This document shows positions 11,169 through 19,014 of a stretch of DNA of 64,000 bases, one piece after another (within the stretch, counting starts at the first letter, position 1; every line of letters begins with the position of its first letter). Made by a program: the position numbers and the translations under genes. Source of the DNA: Allokutzneria sp. NRRL B-24872 (GTDB lineage Bacteria; Actinomycetota; Actinomycetes; Mycobacteriales; Pseudonocardiaceae); NCBI RefSeq assembly GCF_002155965.1, contig NZ_MUMH01000042.1, forward strand, positions 1 to 64,000, read 5' to 3'. The notes under the pieces were generated by a model. That model was not told the origin of the DNA and did no database searches. It saw only the letters and a program-made list of their open reading frames with translations.

Positions 11169-11200
11169 TTAGCGAGCGCCTCTGACAATCCCGTTCTGGG

Positions 11201-11905
11201 TCAGAAGAGGATGCCGGTGAGCATCCACGCGGTGCCGAGGCCGAGTGAGCCGAGGGTGACGACGAAGAAGACCAGCACCCACGTGATGGCGGGCGTGCTG
11301 GTGAGCCGGGCGAGCTGGTCGGCGTCGGAATCGCGCGCGCGGCCGCGGCTGCGCTTGCGCTGGAGCTCACTGACCGGGCGCACGCCGCCGAGCAGCAGGA
11401 ACCACGTGATCAGGTAGGCGAAGGCCGCTTGAACGCCGCTGGTGGTCAGCAGCGACACCGACACCAGCGCGCCGCCGGTGACGAGCAGCACCAGTGCGCC
11501 GTAGGCGTTGCGCACCATGATCAGCATGAGCAGCAGCACCGCCGTGCACACCCACAGCAGCAGGGTGATCCGCGACGAGCCGAGCAGCGCGGCGAAGCCC
11601 AGGCCGACCAGGGACGGCGCGATGTAGCCGGCCAGCGAGGTGAACACCATGCCGGGGCCGGTGGGACGGCCGCGCGAGACGGTCACACCCGAGGTGTCCG
11701 AGTGCAACCTGATCCCGCTCAGCCGCCTGCCGACCAGGACCGCGATCAGCGCGTGCCCGGCCTCGTGCACGATGGTGATGATGTTGCGGGCGAGCCGCCA
11801 CGGCGTGCCCGAGAGCACCACGACCAGGGCGAGCGCACCCGTCACCAGGACGACCGGCGGCGGTGGCGCGGCCTGGTTCCCGATGAGTTCCGTCCAGAAG
11901 TCCAC
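11201..11905 (-). CDS. M50-family membrane metallopeptidase
   Basis: A 234-aa integral membrane zinc protease of the site-2 protease class (peptidase M50B type). The zinc motif HEAGH is at residues 47-51 at the end of the second hydrophobic segment, and there are about six membrane spans; FTSLAGYIAPSLVGLGFAALL supplies the conserved G-Y-P-like loop of this family. The usual third-ligand NPDG motif of S2P enzymes is not evident, in keeping with the shorter M50B group. GTG at 11905 is the start; the ribosome site is only a G-run. It is transcribed in the same direction as the DUF4233, folC and valS genes but has its own 35-bp gap. Substrate unknown. Confidence 0.8.
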   Translation of the reverse strand: MDFWTELIGNQAAPPPPVVLVTGALALVVVLSGTPWRLARNIITIVHEAGHALIAVLVGRRLSGIRLHSDTSGVTVSRGRPTGPGMVFTSLAGYIAPSLVGLGFAALLGSSRITLLLWVCTAVLLLMLIMVRNAYGALVLLVTGGALVSVSLLTTSGVQAAFAYLITWFLLLGGVRPVSELQRKRSRGRARDSDADQLARLTSTPAITWVLVFFVVTLGSLGLGTAWMLTGILF

Positions 11906-11940
11906 CCCCCACTGTTAGCAGAAGGGGTGGAGGGCAGGCG

Positions 11941-12330
11941 TCAGGAGGCCGCGGCCTGCGCGGCCTCTCGACGTCGGAGATCCTGGCGCAGCCACAGCAG
12001 CGCGCCCCAGACCAGGGCGAACACCACTCCGAGCACGCCAAGGGCGAAAACCACGAAACCGCAGGCGATCATCAGGACCTGCAGGGCGACCGCGAGGCCG
12101 ACGCCCCACGGCTTGCCCTGAACCCCGCTGGCCACGACCATCGCCACCGCGAGCGCGCCGACCAGAATGGCGCCCAGGCTGGTGATGCCGTCGAACTTGG
12201 CGATGACCAGCAGCGACAGCGCCACCGTGATCGCCTCCATCACCAGAGTTCCCGCCTGGATGCCGCGGAGCCCCTTCCAGGGGTCCTTCCGCCGCACCTG
12301 GGGGCCGGGCGTCGTCGGCGCCTCTGTCAT
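11941..12330 (-). CDS. DUF4233 membrane protein
   Basis: A 129-aa protein with four hydrophobic segments (for example VMEAITVALSLLVIAKF and VLMIACGFVVFALGVLG) and a charged tail RQDLRRREAAQ. DUF4233 proteins are found next to folC in many actinobacteria, and that is the case here; their role is unknown. Its ATG overlaps the stop of the small gene upstream (ATGA), so translation is coupled through the chain folC, small gene, DUF4233. Confidence 0.8.
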   Translation of the reverse strand: MTEAPTTPGPQVRRKDPWKGLRGIQAGTLVMEAITVALSLLVIAKFDGITSLGAILVGALAVAMVVASGVQGKPWGVGLAVALQVLMIACGFVVFALGVLGVVFALVWGALLWLRQDLRRREAAQAAAS

Positions 12331-12500
12331 CGCGAGCGCCGCCGGTTGGCGGGACCACCCGCTACGACGGACCGCATGGCGCGCTCCTGGGCGGCCTTGA
12401 CCACGGAGAACCCGCGGACGACGCGCCAGGGACGATCATCGAACTCGGCGTCCCGGTTGGCCGTGTGTGCCGGCGTCGTGGGACGGGAACAGGACTTCAT
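12327..12500 (-). CDS. Small 57-aa protein coupled between folC and the DUF4233 gene
   Basis: A short gene of 57 codons reading MKSCSRPTTPAHTANRDAEF and ending PANRRRSR. Three facts support it: AAGGAG lies seven bases before its ATG; the ATG overlaps the folC stop (ATGA at 12500-12497); and its TGA overlaps the ATG of the DUF4233 gene. Third-position G/C use fits the surrounding genes. The product is basic and hydrophilic with no membrane span. The centre (DDRPWRVVRGFSVVKAAQER) looks conserved in style, but I know no family for it. It may be a real small protein or a ribosome relay that keeps the DUF4233 gene translated. Confidence 0.65.
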   Translation of the reverse strand: MKSCSRPTTPAHTANRDAEFDDRPWRVVRGFSVVKAAQERAMRSVVAGGPANRRRSR

Positions 12501-13876
12501 GACGGCTCCTTGCCAAAAAGTGCGCGGGTATCCCCAGCTGTGATCACGGAACCGGTGATCAGCACACCGCCGCCGGACAGGACTTCGTCCGGGGAGTCGG
12601 TCTCCTCGGCCAGCTGCACGCCGACCTCGATAGCGTCTTCGAGCCTGGGCTCGACGACGATGCGGTCCTCGCCAAACACCGAGCGGGCGATGCCGGCGAG
12701 TTCGTCGGCGTCCATCGCGCGCGGGGACGAGTTCTGGGTGAGCACCACTTCGGAGACCACCGGTTCCAGCTCTGACAGGATGCCGGAAGCATCCTTGTCG
12801 CGCATCACCCCGACTACAGCGATCAGTCGACGGAACGCGAACTCACTAGTGATGGTGGCCGCGAGGGCGCGGGCACCATGTGGATTGTGCGCCGCGTCGA
12901 CCAGAACCGCAGGTGCGGCCCTCATCCGCTCCATCCGCCCAGGCGTGGAGACCCCCGCGAAAGCCACCCGAACGGCTTCGATGTCGAGCTGCCGATCCGG
13001 TCCGGCGCCGAAGAAGACCTCGACGGCGGCCAGCGCGAGCGAGGCGTTCTTCGCCTGGTGTTCACCGTGCAGTGGCAGGAAGATCTCGTCGTAGACGCCG
13101 CTGAGACCTTGCAGTTTCAGCATCTGCCCGCCGACGGCGACCTCGCGCTCCAGCACGCCGAACTCCATGCCCTGCCGGGCCACCGTGGCGTCCACCTCGA
13201 CGCACCGCTTGAGGAGGACGGCGGCCACCTCGCTGGTCTGTTCCGCGAGCACCGCGACCGAGCCGGGCTTGATGATCCCGGCCTTCTCCTCGGCGATCTT
13301 GAGCACGTCATCGCCCAGGAACTCGACGTGGTCGACGCCGATCGGTGTGATCAGAGACACCTGTCCGTCGGCCACGTTCGTGGCGTCCCACGAGCCGCCG
13401 AGGCCGACCTCGACCACGGCCGCGTCGACCGGGGCGTCGGCGAAGGCGGCGAAGGCCATCGCGGTCAGCACCTCGAACTTGCTCAGCTGCGGCTGCCCGG
13501 CGTCCTGGGAGGCCTTGTCGACCATGCCCAGGTACGGCTCGATGTCGCGGTAGACCTCGACGTAGCGCTCGACGCTGATCGGCGCCCCGTCGACGCTGAT
13601 GCGCTCGGTGGCCAGCTGGAGGTGCGGGCTGGTGTAGCGGCCGGTGCGCAGTCCGAGACCGGTCAGCAGCGCGTCCAGCATCCGCGAGGTGGAGGTCTTG
13701 CCGTTGGTGCCGGTGAGGTGCAGCACCGGGTAGGAGCGCTGCGGCTCGCCCAGCAGGTCGACCAGGGCGCGGATGCGGTCCAGGGACGGTTCGAGCTTCG
13801 TCTCCGGCCAGCGCTGGTTCAGCTCGGCCTCGACCGCGGCGTAGGCGGCGAGGGCGGCGGGATCGGTTCGAGGCAC
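12497..13876 (-). CDS. folC: Folylpolyglutamate synthase / dihydrofolate synthase
   Basis: A 459-aa Mur-ligase-type enzyme that joins glutamate to dihydropteroate and to reduced folates, using ATP, in the cytoplasm. The P-loop LTGTNGKTS is at ~54-62, VVEVGLGGSWDATN gives the metal-binding Glu region, and VDAAHNPHGARAL marks the C-terminal Mur-ligase domain. Length is normal for the family. The GTG start (VPRTDPAAL) has GGGGGAG seven bases upstream. It lies 105 bp after valS in the same direction, an order common in actinobacteria. Confidence 0.95.
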   Translation of the reverse strand: MPRTDPAALAAYAAVEAELNQRWPETKLEPSLDRIRALVDLLGEPQRSYPVLHLTGTNGKTSTSRMLDALLTGLGLRTGRYTSPHLQLATERISVDGAPISVERYVEVYRDIEPYLGMVDKASQDAGQPQLSKFEVLTAMAFAAFADAPVDAAVVEVGLGGSWDATNVADGQVSLITPIGVDHVEFLGDDVLKIAEEKAGIIKPGSVAVLAEQTSEVAAVLLKRCVEVDATVARQGMEFGVLEREVAVGGQMLKLQGLSGVYDEIFLPLHGEHQAKNASLALAAVEVFFGAGPDRQLDIEAVRVAFAGVSTPGRMERMRAAPAVLVDAAHNPHGARALAATITSEFAFRRLIAVVGVMRDKDASGILSELEPVVSEVVLTQNSSPRAMDADELAGIARSVFGEDRIVVEPRLEDAIEVGVQLAEETDSPDEVLSGGGVLITGSVITAGDTRALFGKEPS

Positions 13877-13981
13877 TTCGTCACTCCCCCGACGGGGTTC
13901 GGTGCACGGGGGTCCGGTTCACGTCCGCCAAGTCTACGACCGGCGCATATGTCCCTCGCCCCCGGGCACCACCGACGGCGA

Positions 13982-16615
13982 CTAGGCCTGCGGGAGGCTG
14001 GCGACGCGCGCGTTGATCCGGTCGATGTCGGCCTGGGCCGCCTCGCGCCGCGCGCGGATCTTCTCCACCACCTCGGCCGGGGCCTTGTCGGTGAACTTGG
14101 GGTTGTTGAGCTTGGCGTCGGTGCCCGCGAACTCCTTCTCCGCGACGGCGAGGTCCTTGGCCAGGCGCTTGCGCTCGGCCTCGACATCGATCGCCCCGGA
14201 GAGGTCGAGCTCCACGGTGACGGCGCCGGAGCGCAGGCCCAGCTCGAAGGAGGCCGACGCGGCGAAGGAGTCACCGGGCTCGGTCAGCCGCACCAGCGAG
14301 CGCAGCGCCTTCTCCAGGCCGCCCAGCCCGGCCGCGTCGATGCCGACCAGCCGGGCGGAGACCTTCTGGCTCGGCTTGAGGCCCTGGTCGGAGCGGAAGC
14401 GGCGGATCTCGGTGACGAGCTTCTGCACGGAGGCGACGCGCTCGGCGGACCCCGTGTCACCCAACCGCCCGGACGGCGCGGGCCACGGCGCGACCACGAG
14501 GGACTCGTTGCCGGTGAGGGTGGTCCACAGCTGCTCGGAGATGAACGGCGCGACCGGGTGCAGCAGCCGCAGCACGGTGTCGAGCACGTGGCCGAGGACC
14601 GCGCGGGTCTGCTCCACCTGGGTCTCGTCGGCCAGCTGGACCTTGGCCAGCTCCACGTACCAGTCGCAGAACTCGTCCCACACGAAGTGGTAGAGCGCCT
14701 CGGTGGACTTCGCGAACTGGAAGTCCTCCAGGTAGGCGTTCATCTCCGCGGTCAGCTCGTCGAGGCGGCCGAGGACCCACCGGTCCGCGTCGGTCAGCTC
14801 GGCGACCGTGGGCGGGTTGGCGACGACCTTGGCGCCGTTGATCATCGCGAAGCGCGTGGCGTTCCACAGCTTCGTGCAGAAGTTGCGGGCGCCGCCGACC
14901 CACTCCTCGCTCATCGGCACGTCGGTGCCCGGGTTGGCGCCGCGGACCATCGCGAAGCGGACGGCGTCGGTGCCGTAGCGGTCCATCCACTCGATCGGGT
15001 CGACGCCGTTGCCGAGGGTCTTGGACATCTTGCGCCCGAGGCCGTCGCGGACCATGCCGTGCAGGGCGATGGTGTGGAACGGGGGGACGCCGTCCATGGC
15101 GTACAGGCCGAACATCATCATCCGGACGACCCAGAAGAAGATGATGTCGTAGCCGGTGACCAGGACGCTGGTCGGGTAGTACTTGGCCAGGTCCTCGGTC
15201 TTGTCCGGCCAGCCCATGGTGGAGAACGGCCACAGCCCGGAGGAGAACCAGGTGTCGAGGACGTCCTCGTCCTGGCGCCAGCCCGGACCCGTCGGCGGCT
15301 GCTCGTCAGGACCGACGCAGACCATCTCGCCGTTCGGCCCGTGCCACACCGGGATGCGGTGGCCCCACCACAGCTGCCGCGAGATGCACCAGTCGTGCAG
15401 GTTGTCGGTCCAGTCCAGGTACCGCTTGGTCATGTCGGCCGGGTGCACGTTGACCCTGCCGTCGCGCACGGCGTCGCCGGCGGCCTTGGCCAGCGGCCCG
15501 ACGTTGACGAACCACTGCAGGGACAGGCGCGGCTCGATCGGCTCCTTGCCGCGCTCGCTGTGCCCGACGCTGTGCAGGTACGGCCGCTTCTCCGCGACGA
15601 TGCGGCCCTCTTCGCGCAGCGCCTCGCGGATGGCCACCCGCGCCTCGAAGCGGTCCATGCCGTCGAAGCGGGTGCCGGAGTTCGCGATCCGGCCCTGCTC
15701 GTCCATGATCGTCGGCATCGGCAGGCCGTGCCGCTTGCCCAGCTCGAAGTCGTTCGGGTCGTGCGCCGGGGTGATCTTGACGGCGCCGGAGCCGAACTCG
15801 GGGTCGACGTAGTCGTCGGCCACGACCGGGATCTGCCTGCCGGTCAGCGGCTGGGTGATCAGCGTGCCGACGAGGTGCTTGTAGCGCTCGTCGTCGGGGT
15901 GCACCGCGACGGCGGTGTCACCGAGCATCGTCTCCACGCGCGTGGTCGCGACGACGATCGAGGCGTCCCCGTCGCCGTAGCGCATGGACACCAGCTCGCC
16001 CTCGACCTCCTTGTGGTCGACCTCGGCGTCGGAGAGCACCGACTGCGCGGCGGGCGACCAGTTGACCAGCCGCTCGGCGCGGTAGATCAGGCCGTCGTCG
16101 TAGAGCCGCTTGAACATCGTCTGGACCGCGCGGCCGCGGGACTCGTCCATGGTGAACGCCTCGCGCGTCCAGTCGACGCTCTCGCCGAGGCGGCGCATCT
16201 GGTCGAGGATCTTGCCGCCGTACTCGTTCTTCCACTGCCAGGTGCGCTCGATGAACGCCTCGCGACCGAGCTCGCGCCGGGAGGTGCCCTCGGCGACGAG
16301 CTGCTTCTCCACCAGCGTGTGCACGGCGATGCTCGCGTGGTCCATGCCGGGCAGGTACAGCGCGTCGTAGCCCTGCATGCGGCGCCAGCGGACGAGCGTG
16401 TCGATCAGCGAGTGGTCCAGCGCGTGCCCGATGTGCAGGCTGCCGGTGACGTTGGGCGGCGGGATGACGATGGAGAACGGCGGGCGCTCGCTGTCCGGGC
16501 GCGCGGTGAAGTAGCCCCGGTCCACCCACCGCTGGTACAGCTCGCCCTCTACCCGCGCGTGGTCCCACTGCGCGGGGAGTTCGGTGCTGGCCTGGTGCGG
16601 AAGGGTCTCGGTCAC
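13982..16615 (-). CDS. valS: Valyl-tRNA synthetase
   Basis: An 877-aa class I synthetase that charges tRNA-Val. It carries the signature HIGH at 61-64 ([11 protein letters not shown]) and KMSKT in the second half ([11 protein letters not shown], ~residue 540). The editing domain includes [24 protein letters not shown] and a C-terminal coiled coil ([19 protein letters not shown]) complete the family plan. I place the start at GTG 16615 ([10 protein letters not shown]), which matches the usual N-terminus and lies 8 nt after a -10-like TAAACT, suggesting a leaderless mRNA. An in-frame ATG at 16660 would add 15 residues without a good ribosome site. Confidence 0.95.
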   Translation of the reverse strand: MTETLPHQASTELPAQWDHARVEGELYQRWVDRGYFTARPDSERPPFSIVIPPPNVTGSLHIGHALDHSLIDTLVRWRRMQGYDALYLPGMDHASIAVHTLVEKQLVAEGTSRRELGREAFIERTWQWKNEYGGKILDQMRRLGESVDWTREAFTMDESRGRAVQTMFKRLYDDGLIYRAERLVNWSPAAQSVLSDAEVDHKEVEGELVSMRYGDGDASIVVATTRVETMLGDTAVAVHPDDERYKHLVGTLITQPLTGRQIPVVADDYVDPEFGSGAVKITPAHDPNDFELGKRHGLPMPTIMDEQGRIANSGTRFDGMDRFEARVAIREALREEGRIVAEKRPYLHSVGHSERGKEPIEPRLSLQWFVNVGPLAKAAGDAVRDGRVNVHPADMTKRYLDWTDNLHDWCISRQLWWGHRIPVWHGPNGEMVCVGPDEQPPTGPGWRQDEDVLDTWFSSGLWPFSTMGWPDKTEDLAKYYPTSVLVTGYDIIFFWVVRMMMFGLYAMDGVPPFHTIALHGMVRDGLGRKMSKTLGNGVDPIEWMDRYGTDAVRFAMVRGANPGTDVPMSEEWVGGARNFCTKLWNATRFAMINGAKVVANPPTVAELTDADRWVLGRLDELTAEMNAYLEDFQFAKSTEALYHFVWDEFCDWYVELAKVQLADETQVEQTRAVLGHVLDTVLRLLHPVAPFISEQLWTTLTGNESLVVAPWPAPSGRLGDTGSAERVASVQKLVTEIRRFRSDQGLKPSQKVSARLVGIDAAGLGGLEKALRSLVRLTEPGDSFAASASFELGLRSGAVTVELDLSGAIDVEAERKRLAKDLAVAEKEFAGTDAKLNNPKFTDKAPAEVVEKIRARREAAQADIDRINARVASLPQA

Positions 16616-16724
16616 ACCTGGAGAGTTTACGGAGCGCCGAGAAACGGTTTCATCCGACATCGCCCGCGCTGACCGGCCACGCTGTTAGCGTTCCGCCGCT
16701 ACTCACTCAGCAGGGGGACCGACG

Positions 16725-18242
16725 ATGAGCGAACGCAAGCGGGGCAACCTGATCGTCTCCGCGCTGGCCGTCATCGGCATCGTCGGGGTCGGCGTGCTGA
16801 TGTACCAGGACGGCCGGCTCGACGGACTGCTCGGCCGCGACGGCGGGACGTCGACCGAGGCGCCCGCGCCCGTCAACGCCTTCCTCGGCACCCGGATGGC
16901 GAACTGGCCGGAGGGCGCGGCCGGCTTCGTCGCTCCGCCGCCCGCCCAGGTCGGCAAGTACGGCCCGGACAAGGTCTCCGCGTTCACCGACAAGGTCCGC
17001 GCGATGCTCGTCGCGGCCCGGCTCAACCCCGAGGTGCTGACCGGGAGGACGATGGCCCCGGTGCTCGACCTCTTCGATCCCGAGTCGCACAAGGACATCA
17101 AGGGCACGCAGGCGGAGCTGGGCTGGGCGCGCACGCTGATCTCGCCGAAGTTCCGCCTGGCCAACGACCCGCCCAGGGTCACCGGGTCCATGACCGTGTC
17201 GGTCGGTGATCGCGGCGCCCTGGTGGCGAAGACGAACTTCATCGTGGCCTACGCCTTCCACCACGACGACCCGCGTCGCCTGGCCGACCCGACCGACCGC
17301 ATCGCGACCGAGCGGTGGGAGGCGGAGTACCTGCTCTACGAGGACGCCACCGACGGGAAGCTGTGGCCGGGCGCCACCAACGGTTTCACCTTCATGATGG
17401 ACTGCGCCGCCGCCAAGGACGGCCTGCTCGCGCCCACGCTCGGCAAGGGCCGACTCGCCCCCACCACCGGCCCCACCGCGAAGCACGACGAGTCCTTCTA
17501 CCTCGACCCCAACAACCCCATCACCGACGAGTCCTGCACCGGACCGCCGCACTCCGCCAACCGCTTCAAGCGGTCGTCAGGGGCGCCACATGCCGTGCAG
17601 GGTGGGGCCGCCGTCGGGCAGGGGGATGTCGCTGATCACCTCGAAACCGAAGCGCTCGTAGTACTGCACGTTCGACTCGAGGCACTCCAGGTACGCCGGT
17701 GCGCCGTCGCGCTCGCACTCGGCCAGCCTGGAGCGCAGCAGCGCACCGCCGACGCCCGTTCCCTGCGCGCGGGGATCGGTGCCGAGCACGGCCAGGTACC
17801 AGTGCGGTTCGCGGGGGTGCGCGGCCTTGGTCGTCGCTTCGAGCTGAGCTCCACGTCGGCTGATCTGGAAGAACTGCCTGGGCCCCGCGCTGGCGAGCAT
17901 GGCCGCTCCGGCGATGAGCTGGCGCCACAGCGCGACCTTCTCCCGGCCCGGCGGCACCCACAGCGCCACGCCCATCGTCACGCCGTCGGCTCCCGCGACC
18001 TGACAGCCGCCCCGGTGCAGGTAGGAGAGCTTGATCAGCGCGGCCATCATGCGCGGGTAGACCCGCCGCCGCTGCTCCGCGTCGCCGAACATCCACTGCA
18101 TCACCGGATCGCTGTCGAACGCCCTGACCAGGACCTCCGCCATCGTCGCCGCCTCGACCCGCACCGCGTCCCGAACCCGCACCAACCACCTCCGTGTATG
18201 TCGTACACAGTTCAGTGTACAGCGCACACAGTTCTACGATGA
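16725..18242 (+). CDS. Membrane-anchored protein of unknown function with an antisense C-terminal extension
   Basis: The frame codes 505 aa, but only about the first 284 look like a real protein. One membrane span lies at ~9-26 (LIVSALAVIGIVGVGVL), followed by an extracellular domain with WARTLISPKFRLAND, AYAFHHDD and MMDCAAAKDG and ending near CTGPPHSANRFKRS. After that the frame runs on the complementary strand of the GNAT gene in the same codon register, to a TGA at 18240-18242. The natural end is probably near 17577. There the triplet TCA is Ser on this strand and the TGA stop of the GNAT gene on the other. ATG at 16725 has GGGGGA upstream. No known family recognised. Confidence 0.6.
   Translation: MSERKRGNLIVSALAVIGIVGVGVLMYQDGRLDGLLGRDGGTSTEAPAPVNAFLGTRMANWPEGAAGFVAPPPAQVGKYGPDKVSAFTDKVRAMLVAARLNPEVLTGRTMAPVLDLFDPESHKDIKGTQAELGWARTLISPKFRLANDPPRVTGSMTVSVGDRGALVAKTNFIVAYAFHHDDPRRLADPTDRIATERWEAEYLLYEDATDGKLWPGATNGFTFMMDCAAAKDGLLAPTLGKGRLAPTTGPTAKHDESFYLDPNNPITDESCTGPPHSANRFKRSSGAPHAVQGGAAVGQGDVADHLETEALVVLHVRLEALQVRRCAVALALGQPGAQQRTADARSLRAGIGAEHGQVPVRFAGVRGLGRRFELSSTSADLEELPGPRAGEHGRSGDELAPQRDLLPARRHPQRHAHRHAVGSRDLTAAPVQVGELDQRGHHARVDPPPLLRVAEHPLHHRIAVERPDQDLRHRRRLDPHRVPNPHQPPPCMSYTVQCTAHTVLR
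17577..18182 (-). CDS. GNAT-family N-acetyltransferase
   Basis: A 201-aa acetyl-CoA-dependent transferase. The acetyl-CoA loop is seen in LGTDPRAQGTGVGGALL (the R/Q-x-x-G-x-G/A pattern), followed by APAYLECLESNVQYYERFGFEV, the usual beta-strand and final helix. The substrate cannot be told. The start is GTG at 18182 (VRVRDAVRVEAAT) with GGAGG six bases upstream; longer frames reach into the operator region. It is divergent from the TetR gene and shares its double operator, so it is a likely target of that regulator. The whole gene lies opposite the open extension of the upstream membrane protein. Confidence 0.85.
   Translation of the reverse strand: MRVRDAVRVEAATMAEVLVRAFDSDPVMQWMFGDAEQRRRVYPRMMAALIKLSYLHRGGCQVAGADGVTMGVALWVPPGREKVALWRQLIAGAAMLASAGPRQFFQISRRGAQLEATTKAAHPREPHWYLAVLGTDPRAQGTGVGGALLRSRLAECERDGAPAYLECLESNVQYYERFGFEVISDIPLPDGGPTLHGMWRP
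18194..18240. promoter_or_regulatory. Double operator of the GNAT/TetR divergon
   Basis: Two 15-bp palindromes lie 21 bp apart centre to centre: GTGTATGTCGTACAC (18194-18208, arms GTGTA/TACAC) and GTGTACAGCGCACAC (18215-18229, arms GTGT/ACAC). Two helical turns put them on one face of the DNA, as for paired TetR dimers. A -10 box TACGAT at 18235-18240 would start the TetR message close to its ATG. Confidence 0.7.
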
Positions 18243-18248
18243 GCCCCG

Positions 18249-19010
18249 ATGACCGAGTACAGCAGCGGCGATCCGCACCGCACCCTGGAGCTGCTCTGGG
18301 GCGAGCCCGCGCGGCCGAGCCGGGGTCCCAGGCCCGCGCTCACGCTGGCCGCCGTCGCGCGCGCCGCGATCGAGATCGCCGACGCGGACGGGCTGGGCGC
18401 GCTGTCCATGCGCGCGGTCGCGGAGCGGCTGGGCTTCACCACGATGTCGATCTACCGCTACGTGCCGGGCAAGGCCGAGCTGCTGGACGTCATGGTCGAC
18501 ACGGTCAACGCCGAGTCCCCGGTGCTGGAGCACGTCGAGGGCGGCTGGCGGGCGAAGATGGAGGTCTGCGCGCGCGAGGAGTGGGAGCTGTTCCACCGCC
18601 ACCCCTGGGTGCTGCACCTCGCGTGGCACCGCCCGGTCCTCGGCCCCAACAGCGTCACCAGCTACGAGTCCGCGCTCACGGCGCTGAGCGGGATCGGCTT
18701 GTCCGACATGGAGATCGTGGCCGTCTTCAACACGCTCTACGGCTACGTGCGCGGCGCTGCAAGGACATCCGTTGACGCCAAGTTGGCCGAACGGCACACC
18801 GGCCTTTCGGAGGACGAGTGGTGGGCCGGCCGCGAACGCTTCTGGCAGCACCTCGAACGCTTCCCCACGATGAGCCGCATGCGGGGCTCGGGCGCCTTCG
18901 ACGTGGTGGAGATGGACTTCGAGTTCGGCCTGGAGCGCGTGCTGGACGGTCTGGAAGCACTGATCAGCAAGCGTTCCCTTGGTGCGGAGCCAGAAAACGG
19001 CGCAAGATGA
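18249..19010 (+). CDS. TetR/AcrR-family regulator
   Basis: A 253-aa repressor-type regulator. The N-terminal helix-turn-helix is clear (LTLAAVARAAIEIADADGLG, then MRAVAERLGFTTMSIYRYV, ~residues 30-75). The C-terminal ligand domain is the TetR_C_1 type used in drug-efflux regulators (WRAKMEVCAREEWELFHRHPW). ATG at 18249 lies 8 nt after a -10 box with no ribosome site, so the mRNA is probably leaderless. It sits 4 bp before the FdhF-like gene and so may be co-transcribed with it, while the double palindrome ahead of it faces the GNAT gene. The inducing ligand is unknown. Confidence 0.9.
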   Translation: MTEYSSGDPHRTLELLWGEPARPSRGPRPALTLAAVARAAIEIADADGLGALSMRAVAERLGFTTMSIYRYVPGKAELLDVMVDTVNAESPVLEHVEGGWRAKMEVCAREEWELFHRHPWVLHLAWHRPVLGPNSVTSYESALTALSGIGLSDMEIVAVFNTLYGYVRGAARTSVDAKLAERHTGLSEDEWWAGRERFWQHLERFPTMSRMRGSGAFDVVEMDFEFGLERVLDGLEALISKRSLGAEPENGAR

Positions 19011-19014
19011 GGGC

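Noticed and set aside
12878-16672. A very long open frame on the plus strand opposite folC and valS
   Set aside because: It is the codon-register shadow of valS and folC; both of those carry full family motifs.
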